From assembly GCA_918797485.1 (NCBI GenBank), contig CAKKNE010000003.1, forward strand, positions 2,666,001 to 2,730,000: a stretch of 64,000 bases of DNA. The letters are read 5' to 3'. Below are positions 42,226 through 50,995 of this stretch, piece after piece. The position numbers were made by a program, and so were the translations under genes. The DNA is from Pelagomonas calceolata (Eukaryota; Sar; Pelagophyceae; Pelagomonadales; Pelagomonadaceae). The notes under the pieces were generated by a model. The model was not told the origin of the DNA, did no database searches, and worked only from the letters and a program-made list of their open reading frames with translations. The stretch's first letter is position 1; each line of letters begins with the position of its first letter.

Positions 42226-43269
42226 TTAGTAGTTATCCAAATCGTCGATGACCCGCTCCGTCAAGTCAATGACCTCGAACACGTCGTTCGACGGCAGTTT
42301 GTCTGTGGTGGTTGGGATGGAGTTCGTCACGTAGAACGTGTCAAACACGTCGCGGTCGCCGCCCCGGGCGAAGCGCTTCCAGGCCTCGCGCGGAAAGACG
42401 CCGTGCGCCACGAACGCACTGACAGACGCCGCGCCCAGATCTAAGAGTTTCGCGCCGCACTCGTACAACGTGCCGCCCGTCTGCACGAGGTCGTCGACGA
42501 TCACGACCTTCTTGTCGTTGACGTCGCCGTCCTGCACCGTTACTACGCGGTTGTCCCCATCTCGCACCTTCCCGCACACAATGATCTCGTACACATCCGA
42601 GTCGAACATGTGCTTGAAGCGCTTCGCGGCGCCGTCGTCGGGGAAGGCGACGGCGTCTATACCCGCGGCTTCCAGGCGAGGGATGAGACACGGTACGGTA
42701 GTATGTAATGAGGCAACCGTGTTGCCGTGCAGATAAAACCTGTTTTGTAAGGTGTGCAAGTCGTAGACGATTAACCGAGTCGGCCGGCCGCACGACGGTA
42801 GTGACGAGAATAGATGGGCGTAGGTCGCGGCCGTCGCGACCTCGCCCTCGGTCACGACGCGCTCCATCGTGCCCGTGGGGTAGAACGGTAACACGATCGT
42901 CAACGACTCGACAAAAGACATCAGTAACATGACCATGACCTGGAACTGGGAGAGCGTGACATCATTATCGTGGAACGAGGCAAGCATGAGAACGTGCTCG
43001 CCCGCAATTTCATTCTTCGGTTGGAACCCACCCACGACGATGCGGTCGGTCCCGTCGGGGAACTTGTCCCAGGACGTCTCGTGGTAGGTGAAGCGGGCCG
43101 GTTCGGACGCTTGTATTCTTTGGGCCATCGCTTCGCACGCGGGGCCGGCGATGATCTGGTACTGCTTGGGCTCGTGGGCTTGTCGCGTTACGAGTGTTGC
43201 GCGTCTTGGTGCGGGCCGCCGCAGCGCATCTGCCGTTCCCGCGAGCAGCAATAGCAGTCGTCGCACCAT
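42226..43269 (-). CDS. ribose-phosphate pyrophosphokinase (PRPP synthetase), plant class II-like
   Basis: 347 residues. Makes PRPP from ribose 5-phosphate and ATP for nucleotide, His and Trp synthesis. The N-terminus (MVRRLLLLLAGTADALRR) is a signal or transit-type extension. Core features: FPDGTDRIVVGG, ASFHDNDVTLSQFQV, VLPFYPTGTMERVVTEGEVA (in place of the bacterial PYARQD motif), VYDLHTLQNRFY (cation-binding region), and the PRPP loop VVIVDDLVQTGGTLYECG. The replaced ATP-loop sequence is typical of the plant PRS3/PRS4 type, which does not need phosphate for activity. The start ATG is at 43269. Confidence 0.92.
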   Translation of the reverse strand: MVRRLLLLLAGTADALRRPAPRRATLVTRQAHEPKQYQIIAGPACEAMAQRIQASEPARFTYHETSWDKFPDGTDRIVVGGFQPKNEIAGEHVLMLASFHDNDVTLSQFQVMVMLLMSFVESLTIVLPFYPTGTMERVVTEGEVATAATYAHLFSSLPSCGRPTRLIVYDLHTLQNRFYLHGNTVASLHTTVPCLIPRLEAAGIDAVAFPDDGAAKRFKHMFDSDVYEIIVCGKVRDGDNRVVTVQDGDVNDKKVVIVDDLVQTGGTLYECGAKLLDLGAASVSAFVAHGVFPREAWKRFARGGDRDVFDTFYVTNSIPTTTDKLPSNDVFEVIDLTERVIDDLDNY

Positions 43270-43447
43270 GGTGAGCAGCTGCAGGTGAGTGTGGCGATAT
43301 GCAAACCGGCTCTGCAGCGCTGCTATTTGTTAAAATGGCTGCGGGTGGTGTTTCGCACTGCTATTTATTGCTCTTGCCTGCTTGCGCTGCGACAGATGCT
43401 CCTGCAAGCACTTCCTTTTGCAGAGCAGCAGCTTGCTGCAGGCGAAA

Positions 43448-43466
43448 CTAGTGTGTCTATGCTACT
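43448..43466 (+). promoter_or_regulatory. CTAG-bounded promoter motif, weak copy 11
   Basis: Reads CTAGTGTGTCTATGCTAC; it resembles copy 8 but the right CTAG has decayed. It lies 179 bp from the PRPP synthetase ATG and 199 bp from the next gene's ATG. Confidence 0.35.
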
Positions 43467-43664
43467 CGATGACCGCAAAAAACAACCGACCACGTCCCTC
43501 GCGAGCCCTAGCCGTGCGCACCGACGCGTCCTCGCGGAACCGACCGTGCCCGGCACCAGCCCGATGCCGAGGCTGCCCTGCCAACGCCGGCTCCTTTGGG
43601 GCCGTAAAAACCGCCCATTCCTGCGAGATAGTAAAATGCACCATACATAACGACACGAAGAACC

Positions 43665-45935
43665 ATGGACGCCTCCACGGCCACGCCGGGCAGCCCGCCG
43701 GACGATGCCAGCCTGTCCACCCTCTCGTCGAGACCGCGGCCGCGGCGCTACCGACGGAAGAAACACAGCATGGGCCGCGGCTTCGACGCCTTCCTCGCCT
43801 CCAAAGCCTCGAAGCTTGCAAGAAGGCGCCGCGACTCGTCCGTCCAGGATTGCGAAAAGTACACCGCCGAGGCCGCGCAACGAGGCTACGCGGCCGTGCG
43901 CGAAAGAAAGCGCCAGGACTTCATCATGGCCTGCGGCGACAAGGCGCCGCCCGAGCCCCTGACGGAGCTGGTGGCGATGCAGAATCCGGAAAAACCAGGG
44001 ACGTGGGTCTGGAGTCCTCAGTTGGCAGCTCTCCTGGAGCAGCAAGAAGATCATGCGCCGGTGCCGAAGCACCCCATCAACTTGCCGGAGTACATTGTCG
44101 ACTGCGAGGACTGGGAGTGGATCACGGCGATCGTGAGGTCGGTACTCTTACACAACATCGACCACTTCGCGCACACGTATTCGGCCATCGAGAAGGGCGA
44201 CAAGTACTTCATGGGCGGTCGCGCCGAAACTATTTTCAAGACCGCCGTGACCGTGCGGCCGCCGAAGTTGTACGGTCCCGAAACTCTACCTACCTTACCG
44301 GAATCTGATAGTGAATCAAGTGAAGGGGAAAATATTTTCAGAGGGGACTTCGAGGACTTCATGATGGAGAAGAACCGCCCGACGCCCGGGCAACTCCTCA
44401 GGATGGCCGCAGCTAGGCGCAAGAAGCGCGAGCTGCCTTCTGCTGAAGATGCTGCTCGATTGCTCGAGTACGCCTTTGATCAAGGAGATAGAGAGAAGCT
44501 TCAGCTCGTGGAAGCGGAGTTCGAACACTTGACGAGAAGGGCGAAGACCAAGGCGAAGGCGCGTGATGATGTCGTCAAGGGTCCCTCACGAAGGGGCGAA
44601 CGCGACCTGCGGAATTTGTGGCACGGGAGCTGGGGCAAGGCCCTGGGGCGCGAGGCCGAGTTGAGGCGCCTCGAGAAGGTGCGCGAGAAGCGTAGGTTGG
44701 CGCTGAAGCCGGCCTGGCGGAGTTTGATCGAGCCCGAGCCCGAGAAGGTTCCTGAGAAGGTCTCATACAAACCGACGCGCGTCGAGAACCGCGTGGACCG
44801 TGCGCAACTACGGAGGAAGATGCGGGGCGCGGGGCAGCTCTTCTTCTTCCAGCGGCGCGTCGAGCGAGACGCCAAGGCCAAGATCTCGGATGAAGTATTG
44901 GCGCGTAGGGCGGCCCGCGAGGCCGCGCAGCAATTACGGGAGGGTGCAGTCGTTCGCGCATTAATGGCCTTCGACGCGGAGCGCCTCAAGGTCTTCGAGC
45001 AGCTGAAGGTGGTAAGGGCGGTCTGCGCCGATCCGGAATCGCTGAACAGCCAAAAGCGCGACGCGATGCAAGACTTAATTGAAGCGCTCGGCCCGCCCGA
45101 ACCGTTGCGAAGACCGCCCATCAAGGGCATGCAGCGGGCCACTATCGATGCGGTGGAAGCCATCGCGACGTGGCACGCGGGCGAGGTCGCCGCGCCCGTC
45201 GTGATCGAGGAAGAACCCGTGGAAGCCTCGGAGGCGCCGGCCCCCGCCGACAAACCCCAGACCATGGCCGAGAAACTCGCGGAAATCAAGAAAAGAGCCG
45301 CTGAAGCCGAGTACGCGGTCCGGAATCGCACGCCGCCGCCCACACCGCCGCCCGACCCGCCGCCCTTCCTCTGGAACGGCGTCGATTTCTTGCTATGTGT
45401 CCGGACGTCGATGGACTTCTTAGATCATTCACCCGAGTTCCGCGCTCATGTGGGAGACGACTTCCCCCTGCGCGACAACCCCTTCATGCTGCCCACGGGC
45501 ATAGATGGAGACGCCGACGACGAGGGCGCCTCCGACGGTGGCGAGGACCTGGCCTCCGACTCGGACGACGACGAGGCGGAGAAGAAGCGCAAGGAGAAGA
45601 AGCGGGAGCTGCGGGCGCGGGCGTCGTCGTGGCCGCGGTTAGGTGATTCGGAGCACCGCGATCGGGTGCACAAGTGCCGCGAGTACGTGTTGGCGCACGA
45701 GCGGCGCTACCGGGCGCGCGAGGAAGCCGAGAGGGTGGCGCTCGCGAACGCTCGAAAAGTGAGAAACGAGGACGTCGCGCGGCGCAAGTTGTTTGCGCGG
45801 GCGAAGACGCACCCGTGGGAATTTCTCGACGCGAACGACCCCGACGGTACTAAGGCTGAGAGAAAGAGGCGGAACCGGCGCGTCGTGCGGAAGCCGGGCT
45901 CGGAGTCGCTGCCGGCGATCCGCGTGCGCTTGTGA
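43665..45935 (+). CDS. large basic helical protein, family not recognised
   Basis: 756 residues. It starts MDASTATPGSPPDDAS with a basic RPRPRRYRRKKHSMGRG patch. A likely folded part spans residues about 130-190 (NLPEYIVDCEDWEWITAIVR, LLHNIDHFAHTYSAIEKGDK). Charged helices follow, then a Pro-rich linker (TPPPTPPPDPPPFLWNG) with a short conserved-looking segment, VDFLLCVRTSMDFLDHSPEF. A Lys/Glu-rich acidic stretch and a basic tail close the protein. There are no membrane segments. Its size and composition resemble uncharacterised cytoskeletal or flagellar proteins of algae, but I assign no function. The ATG at 43665 has context ACCATGG. Confidence 0.75.
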   Translation: MDASTATPGSPPDDASLSTLSSRPRPRRYRRKKHSMGRGFDAFLASKASKLARRRRDSSVQDCEKYTAEAAQRGYAAVRERKRQDFIMACGDKAPPEPLTELVAMQNPEKPGTWVWSPQLAALLEQQEDHAPVPKHPINLPEYIVDCEDWEWITAIVRSVLLHNIDHFAHTYSAIEKGDKYFMGGRAETIFKTAVTVRPPKLYGPETLPTLPESDSESSEGENIFRGDFEDFMMEKNRPTPGQLLRMAAARRKKRELPSAEDAARLLEYAFDQGDREKLQLVEAEFEHLTRRAKTKAKARDDVVKGPSRRGERDLRNLWHGSWGKALGREAELRRLEKVREKRRLALKPAWRSLIEPEPEKVPEKVSYKPTRVENRVDRAQLRRKMRGAGQLFFFQRRVERDAKAKISDEVLARRAAREAAQQLREGAVVRALMAFDAERLKVFEQLKVVRAVCADPESLNSQKRDAMQDLIEALGPPEPLRRPPIKGMQRATIDAVEAIATWHAGEVAAPVVIEEEPVEASEAPAPADKPQTMAEKLAEIKKRAAEAEYAVRNRTPPPTPPPDPPPFLWNGVDFLLCVRTSMDFLDHSPEFRAHVGDDFPLRDNPFMLPTGIDGDADDEGASDGGEDLASDSDDDEAEKKRKEKKRELRARASSWPRLGDSEHRDRVHKCREYVLAHERRYRAREEAERVALANARKVRNEDVARRKLFARAKTHPWEFLDANDPDGTKAERKRRNRRVVRKPGSESLPAIRVRL

Positions 45936-46004
45936 CCCTTGCCAGTCGACGGGATATGTTATAAGTTTAGCTTGTTTAACACACACTACGAAACCGAATC
46001 GCGG

Positions 46005-47216
46005 TCAGGTGGAGATCTCCGCGTATGGCCGCCGCCGCGTCTTGCCGCAGCAGCACTGCGGGCACAGCTGCCGGGCGACCCGATGCAGCGCCGGCGCCGC
46101 CATGGACAGCACCAACGCAGCCACGAACATGCCGACGACCGCGAGGCCGACGGCCGTCGTGTGCGCATCTAATGCCTCCGAGAGCGCCACGAGCGGCCCG
46201 GCGACGCGCGGCGGCAGGAACGGGGCCACGAGCCCCAAGCCAACGATGCTCCCAATCGCGAGCGACGCCGCGGCCGACGCCGCCGTGAGTAAGGCACCAA
46301 ACAGTAAAGCGCCCGCGGCGTCGCCGTCGTTGCCCTTCGCGAAGGTGAAGAGCACCAGCAACCCGTCGCACGTGTCGACCAAGGCCATGCCCGACGTGAA
46401 TAAGGCGGGCAGGAGCATGACCAGGGGCGCGGGGACATCTTTCGGCCCCACCGCCGCTAAGGCAAGTAAACCAACTTCAGAGGCCGTCTCGAAGCCCAAC
46501 CCAAACAGCACGCCCACGAAGTACATCTTCCAGGCCGCGTCGACCGATGCCAAAAGCCGCTTGCAGCAGCCGCACCGCGCGAACAGCCCGCCCGTCACCT
46601 CAACCCTTACTTGCTCGCCCTCATCAATCAACTCGGCGTTGTGGTTGTGGTGGTGCTCGCGCTGTTGTTTGTTCGCGGCGCGGCGCCACGCTCGAAATTG
46701 CGGGCCCACGGTCGCGAGGTTGAACGCCCCGATCAGCGTCAAAGTAACGGACGAAAACACGGCGCTCACGACGGCGCCCGTGCTCGCGACGGCGTCGACG
46801 CGCGACCTGATGAGGGACGAGCCGGTGGCCACGATGCCGCACAGCAGCAAAACCATTGTGCTGTGGCCGAGGCTGAACCAGAGGCCGACCAGAGCAGCCG
46901 GTTTTCCGGAGTAGGCCAGCTTCCGCGCCACGTTGTCGATGGCGGCGATGTGGTCACAGTCGACGCCGTGTCTCAACCCAAAACCGAGCGCGAGGAGGCC
47001 CGGGGAGACTAGAGCTGGATAACGCCCCCCGATCGCGAGCAGCGACGCGACCAGGACGACGTTCGCCAGCACAATCACCACAAGAGTCCCGCGCACGGCG
47101 AGCGTCGCGCAGGGCGACGTGTTCATCGCGTGGGGCGTCGCGGGCGCGTCCGGCGTGCTGCCGTAGCCGCCGGTCTCGACGAGCTCCAGCGCGCGGGGCT
47201 TTGGGTCGGGCGCCAT
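46005..47216 (-). CDS. NiCoT-family nickel/cobalt transporter
   Basis: 403 residues, about eight membrane helices. The metal signature in helix II is GLRHGVDCDHIAAIDNVARK (H-x4-DH). Further NiCoT motifs are SLGHSTMVLLL, VGVLFGLGFETASEVGLLAL and FTSGMALVDTCDG. A cytosolic loop carries HHHNHN, a likely metal-binding patch, and the C-terminus has CPQCCCGK. Nickel would serve urease and cobalt would serve cobalamin-related enzymes; which one is used cannot be told. The start ATG at 47216 gives a 30-residue soluble leader (MAPDPKPRALELVE). Convergent with the preceding gene, 70 bp apart. Confidence 0.93.
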   Translation of the reverse strand: MAPDPKPRALELVETGGYGSTPDAPATPHAMNTSPCATLAVRGTLVVIVLANVVLVASLLAIGGRYPALVSPGLLALGFGLRHGVDCDHIAAIDNVARKLAYSGKPAALVGLWFSLGHSTMVLLLCGIVATGSSLIRSRVDAVASTGAVVSAVFSSVTLTLIGAFNLATVGPQFRAWRRAANKQQREHHHNHNAELIDEGEQVRVEVTGGLFARCGCCKRLLASVDAAWKMYFVGVLFGLGFETASEVGLLALAAVGPKDVPAPLVMLLPALFTSGMALVDTCDGLLVLFTFAKGNDGDAAGALLFGALLTAASAAASLAIGSIVGLGLVAPFLPPRVAGPLVALSEALDAHTTAVGLAVVGMFVAALVLSMAAPALHRVARQLCPQCCCGKTRRRPYAEIST

Positions 47217-47654
47217 TCTCGGCGCGGGCCCGGGGCAGGAGGTGCTGCTAGGCCAGCCTGTGCGTTTGGCTACGGGGCGCCTTCTAACACAGCCGCGATA
47301 TTAGCAGGGGTTCTTGCACAGCAAAAGACGACGAATTCCGTTCCCGAGCTTTTGGCTCCCCGCAACCCAGTCTTTTTGTCCTGTGCGCGGTACTTGTCTC
47401 GATCGCCCGATGTCTCAGCCCTTCGATGCTTCCGCTGGCTTCGTCGGAGAGCTCGAAACGACACGAATCAAGAGCGGAGACGTACAGGTCACCTGTCGAT
47501 CAAAACGGGTTTCTCCCATTGCCAGCCTGGCGTCCTTTTGCTTTCAGCCGCTGCGTTCGGGCGTCTCATCGCTTGCAAAAAAGCGCTCGAACTCGCATTA
47601 CTCGTGCGCTGCTACTTGCGGAGCCATCAATCGCCGGCACAGGACACAGTCAGG

Positions 47655-48290
47655 ATGATGATGCCAGCAGCCCTACGCGTCGCAGCCCTCTGCGCGAGCG
47701 CGCATGCGTTGCAAATGACGGGCCGGCGGCGCTGCCTCCACGGCCTCGGCGGCGCAGCATTGATGAAGACGCTGGCGCCGCGCCGCGCGGGCGCCGAGGC
47801 GGCGCCGACGCCCGACGAACTTAAAAAACTCACGCTCGGCTACCAGCGCATGCAGACCCTTTTAAAAGATTGGCAGAAGATCACGGGCGGCTCCTGCGGC
47901 AACGCCCAGCTCTCGAAGGAGAAGGCCCAGGTCGTGGCCACGAACGGCGGCGCCTTGTGCGACGCGTCTCCTTTAGTGATTCAGGAGTACATTGGATACA
48001 AGTCGATCAACGACCCGCTCTACCGGAGCGAGAAGCTCATGGTCCGCGCCGCGCCCCTCCTCAAGAACCCCGACGACCTCGACCAGTACCTCGAGGCCGT
48101 GAATTTGTGGGGCCAGAAGATCCAGATGTCGTCGCTGAACGCCTACACATCGGCCTGGGGCGAGGCGAACCCGAACGGGTCGAAAGCGCAAGTCGCGGCC
48201 TACATGCAAGAAGCAAAATTCGACGTCGAGGAGTCCGCGGACCTGCTGAAGCGGATTTTGGTGATGCTTGGCTTGCCGCTTACTGCCTAA
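47655..48290 (+). CDS. Psb31/PsbQ'-like thylakoid lumen protein of photosystem II
   Basis: 211 residues from the first of three ATGs (47655). The leader combines a signal peptide (AALRVAALCASAHALQ) with a second hydrophobic segment preceded by GRRRCLHGLGGAALM and ending near RAGAEA, the layout of a twin-arginine lumen signal. The mature part is all-helical: YQRMQTLLKDWQKIT, ALCDASPLVIQEYIGYKS, then NPDDLDQYLEAVNLWGQ. This order and spacing match the diatom extrinsic PSII protein Psb31, where LL-NW-K, VRDYIG and DPDNLDEYF occur. It would bind the lumenal side of PSII and support oxygen evolution. The assignment is by remembered pattern and should be taken as family-level. Confidence 0.75.
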   Translation: MMMPAALRVAALCASAHALQMTGRRRCLHGLGGAALMKTLAPRRAGAEAAPTPDELKKLTLGYQRMQTLLKDWQKITGGSCGNAQLSKEKAQVVATNGGALCDASPLVIQEYIGYKSINDPLYRSEKLMVRAAPLLKNPDDLDQYLEAVNLWGQKIQMSSLNAYTSAWGEANPNGSKAQVAAYMQEAKFDVEESADLLKRILVMLGLPLTA

Positions 48291-48354
48291 ATCTAGTCTT
48301 GTGTATTTAGTTCTTTAACTTTCTACACAGTGAGTCACACAACCCGACGCGTGT

Positions 48355-48409
48355 TCGTGGGATCAGGTCCGCGCGCCAAGTAAGCGCGCGCACCGTCATA
48401 TATTCACGA
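48355..48409 (-). promoter_or_regulatory. candidate SECIS element
   Basis: Minus-strand hairpin. Helix I is TCGTG (48409-48405) with CACGA (48359-48355). ATGA (48399-48396) faces TGAT (48365-48362), as in the SECIS quartet. Helix II has GGT/ACC, one G-G mismatch and CGCGCGC/GCGCGCG, closing on the loop TTACTTG. Canonical SECIS loops carry AA, absent here, and helix I overlaps the stop codon, so it is a candidate only. Confidence 0.5.
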
Positions 48410-49048
48410 CGACACGAGTCGCACCCGGTACGGCCCGCGGACCTTTTTCACATCAACAACCGAACCCTTCTGAGTGACGACGACGCGGCCGCGCCCCACC
48501 AGGTCGCGCACCGCGGCGTGCGAGGCCGGCATCCACGACCGCCAATCACACGCCGCAGTAGCAAGCCGCCGCGGCGCCTCCGACGGTCAGCACGTCTTGC
48601 CCGCGCCGCGCGCCGCGAGGATCCGGAGCGTCTCCGTCGCGAGCTCGGTCTGAGTCGGCGCCTGGCGGGAGCGCTTCGCCGGCGGCGCCGCCTTGTCGTC
48701 AGCGCGCGAACGCTTGCCCGGCGCGGGCAGTTCGCGAAGCACACAATCGGCCGAGACCCGGCCGTCCGCGTCGAAGACGACTCCTTCGGATTCCAACAGC
48801 GCCCGCTTCCGCCGCACCGCAGGAGCGGCCGCGCCCCACTCGCCGCTGAAGCCGCCGAGGCGCCGGTCCGACGCGATCACTCGCTGTCAGGGCACTCTCG
48901 TCTCGGCGGGACAGTTCTTGCGCATCACAGCGCCGACGGACCGCGCACAGCCGCCCGCTACTGCAGCCACGGCTCCATACGTCGTCACCTTGCCCGCGGG
49001 CACGGCGCGCACGACAGCGTGCACCTTGGACTCGAAGGCTGTCGGCAT
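48404..49048 (-). CDS. putative selenoprotein: MGMT/ATL-type domain fused to DUF3253, two in-frame UGA
   Basis: Read from ATG 49048 with UGA as selenocysteine, the frame gives 214 residues. Residues 5-95 form an O6-alkylguanine alkyltransferase-type domain: FESKVHAVVRAVPAGKVTTY, GAVAAVAGGCARSVGAVMRK, then VP-UGA-QRVIASDRRLGGFSGE, with UGA (48887-48889, residue 54) exactly where the alkyl-acceptor Cys of PCHR sits; KRALLESEGVVF follows. After a Lys/Arg-rich linker, residues about 132-210 are a DUF3253 domain: ETLRILAARGAGKTC-UGA-PSE, DWRSWMPASHAAVRDLV and RVVVTQKGSVVDVKKVRGPY. Its UGA (48587-48589, residue 154) replaces the Cys of the usual CPSE. The true stop is UGA at 48404-48406. A SECIS-like hairpin overlaps the end. 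DNA alkyl-damage handling is inferred. Confidence 0.85.
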
Positions 49049-49583
49049 CCTCTCACGTTGCTACGCGTCGACGACGCAAATGCGTCGCGGCTTTGAGAGA
49101 TGCCGACACTGCTGCTGCTCTGCAGCCTCTGCAGCCTGTGCAGGACTGTGCAATCGCGCCGCAAGGACACAGATGTCAAATGCACGCGCAGCGCAGCGAT
49201 GCAGTCGCCAACTGGCGGTACCGTGCCTTTTGGAACGGCAGTCAGAGGTTTGCCAGCTTTTTGCTGCCAGAGATGGCCTCCTTGTGACTCCAGGCACTGC
49301 GGTAGAGTGGCCCAAATGGATGCACGGCGCGAAACACAGCCGGTCCGAACGCCGGAAAGACTCCTCGCGCCGGAAAGCCGTTTTAAGTGTGTTTGCTACG
49401 CTAGGTGAGTTATTTTTTGGTAAACAGCCGGGCCCGAACCAGCCAAAAGCGCTGCAAGCAGTAGCCGGGCTTGCTGTGCTAACGCGTCGAAGCTACGGGC
49501 GGCCACAGGCCACACGGCTGCCGGAGCAACGCTTCGGACCAGGGGGACGCGAAACCTAAGGCCACAGCGCACCGCGCGGCGCG

Positions 49584-50948
49584 ATGGCCAGCATGGCGAA
49601 CTCGACGCTCATCGGCACCATGAACATGCTGGGCGACGCCTACAACCCCTTCGAGTTCCTGGCGGTCGACGACTCCAAGTTCATGGCCGTCTGCGAGTCC
49701 TTCGAGGCGCGCGCGCGGGCGGTCACGTGGGCGGACCTCGACGCCCAGGGCCTCAATGAACTTGTAGAGGCCTGCGGCGGCGCCGTCGCCGACCGCCTGA
49801 CGGCCATGCGGAGCAAGGAGGCCTGGGCGGCGATGGACGACAGCGCGTTGGAGGACGACAACAAATTCTTCGACCACCGCATGAATCTGATTGTCTTCGC
49901 GATGCGGCGCTTCGACCGCGACGCGGCGACGTGCGCGGACAAGGGCCCCCTAGTCTGGGAGCTCACGTCGAACAAAGAGTGGTGGCAGCTGTTGAAACGA
50001 TGCTGCGAGAAGGGCGACACGTACCGGAAGTCTCCCTCACTCCTCGCCTGGGATTTATTGTGCTGCGTCGTGGCGTCGGAAGACGCGTCGACCTTCGCCG
50101 AGACCTGCAAGGCGTCCTACCTCAACCCGGACAACACGGAGCGGCACGCGCAGATTTTTGTTGATGCCGCGCTCAACGTCGCGCGGGACGCGCGCATGGG
50201 CCGCTGCGTGCTGGGGTTGCAGGAGTTCCCCCAGGCCGGCACGCCGCGGGCCGCCGTCTTCGAGGCGGCGTTCAAGACGGCGGGCTTCGAGGTCGTGCGA
50301 GCCGTGCGGAGCTGCGCGCTCGTGCACAAGGGCTTTGGGAGTGGTGGCGCGGTCCTGGCCGACGGCGGCGATGCTTCCATAGGCGTCGACGCCGACGCGG
50401 TCATGAAGACCCTCACCCGTGATGCGAACGGCGAGCCGAAGTATGATAAGAAGACGATGGCGGCGTTCGAGGGCACTACCGCGGCCAAGGTCCTATCTGT
50501 GAGACTAGACGGCGTGGCCTACCACGCGCTGCATGCGAAGGAGCCGAAGACGCCCGAGGCCGCCGAGTTATTGGCCAAGTTCCTCGCGGCGCACGCCGCG
50601 GCCTGCGGCGCGGGACCCTTCGCGTGGCTCGTGGATACGAACCTCGCGAAGGAGTCGACGGACTCGGCCTTCCGGCGGGAAGTGGAAGCGAGCGGCCTCC
50701 AGGTGTCGGCGAGCGTGCCGACAACGTCCAAGCGGCGGTCGCGCCTCCACGGCCAGTGCTACGACGACAACAAGTGCCACAAGACCGTGGTCGCCGCGAA
50801 GGACAAGTTCGTGGTCACGGACGGCTCTTTGGAATTGCTGCCGACGGTGCCCGATTTAGCAGATGAGGCGCACCCCGTGACATTACCCCGCGAGACGTGG
50901 CCCGCGGACCACGCGCTCGTCGCGGCGGTGTTCGCGCCCTCGGCGTAG
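49584..50948 (+). CDS. divergent EEP-fold (endonuclease/exonuclease/phosphatase) protein
   Basis: 454 residues from the ATG at 49584. The N-terminal 190 residues are helical and unrecognised. From about residue 205 the order of motifs recalls the EEP superfamily: RCVLGLQEFP (catalytic Glu), VRSCALVHKGFGSGGAVLA, VLSVRLDGVAYHALHAKEPK (His strand), FAWLVDTNLAK (the D-x-N motif) and WPADHALVAAVF (the terminal D-H pair). No signal peptide is seen. Substrates could be nucleic acid or phospholipid. It is divergent from the MGMT-DUF3253 gene across about 535 bp, so a shared promoter and a link to DNA repair are possible but unproven. Confidence 0.72.
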   Translation: MASMANSTLIGTMNMLGDAYNPFEFLAVDDSKFMAVCESFEARARAVTWADLDAQGLNELVEACGGAVADRLTAMRSKEAWAAMDDSALEDDNKFFDHRMNLIVFAMRRFDRDAATCADKGPLVWELTSNKEWWQLLKRCCEKGDTYRKSPSLLAWDLLCCVVASEDASTFAETCKASYLNPDNTERHAQIFVDAALNVARDARMGRCVLGLQEFPQAGTPRAAVFEAAFKTAGFEVVRAVRSCALVHKGFGSGGAVLADGGDASIGVDADAVMKTLTRDANGEPKYDKKTMAAFEGTTAAKVLSVRLDGVAYHALHAKEPKTPEAAELLAKFLAAHAAACGAGPFAWLVDTNLAKESTDSAFRREVEASGLQVSASVPTTSKRRSRLHGQCYDDNKCHKTVVAAKDKFVVTDGSLELLPTVPDLADEAHPVTLPRETWPADHALVAAVFAPSA

Positions 50949-50995
50949 ATTTTGACCCCACTCCTCCCGCTCGGTTGTAAAAGTTCGTGCTTCAC

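Noticed and set aside
48448-48744. Arg-rich minus-strand frame overlapping the DUF3253 region
   Set aside because: It is an out-of-frame shadow of GC-rich coding sequence; the DUF3253 motifs are in the UGA-containing frame.
48880-48900. Intron ending at CTGACAG just before QRVIASD instead of a Sec codon
   Set aside because: The sequence upstream of the UGA continues the alkyltransferase domain without a gap, so removing an intron here would delete conserved residues.
49046-49315. Minus-strand open frames of 66-84 codons upstream of the two-UGA gene
   Set aside because: They read in other frames, show no domain features, and the MGMT-type protein already starts well at ATG 49048.
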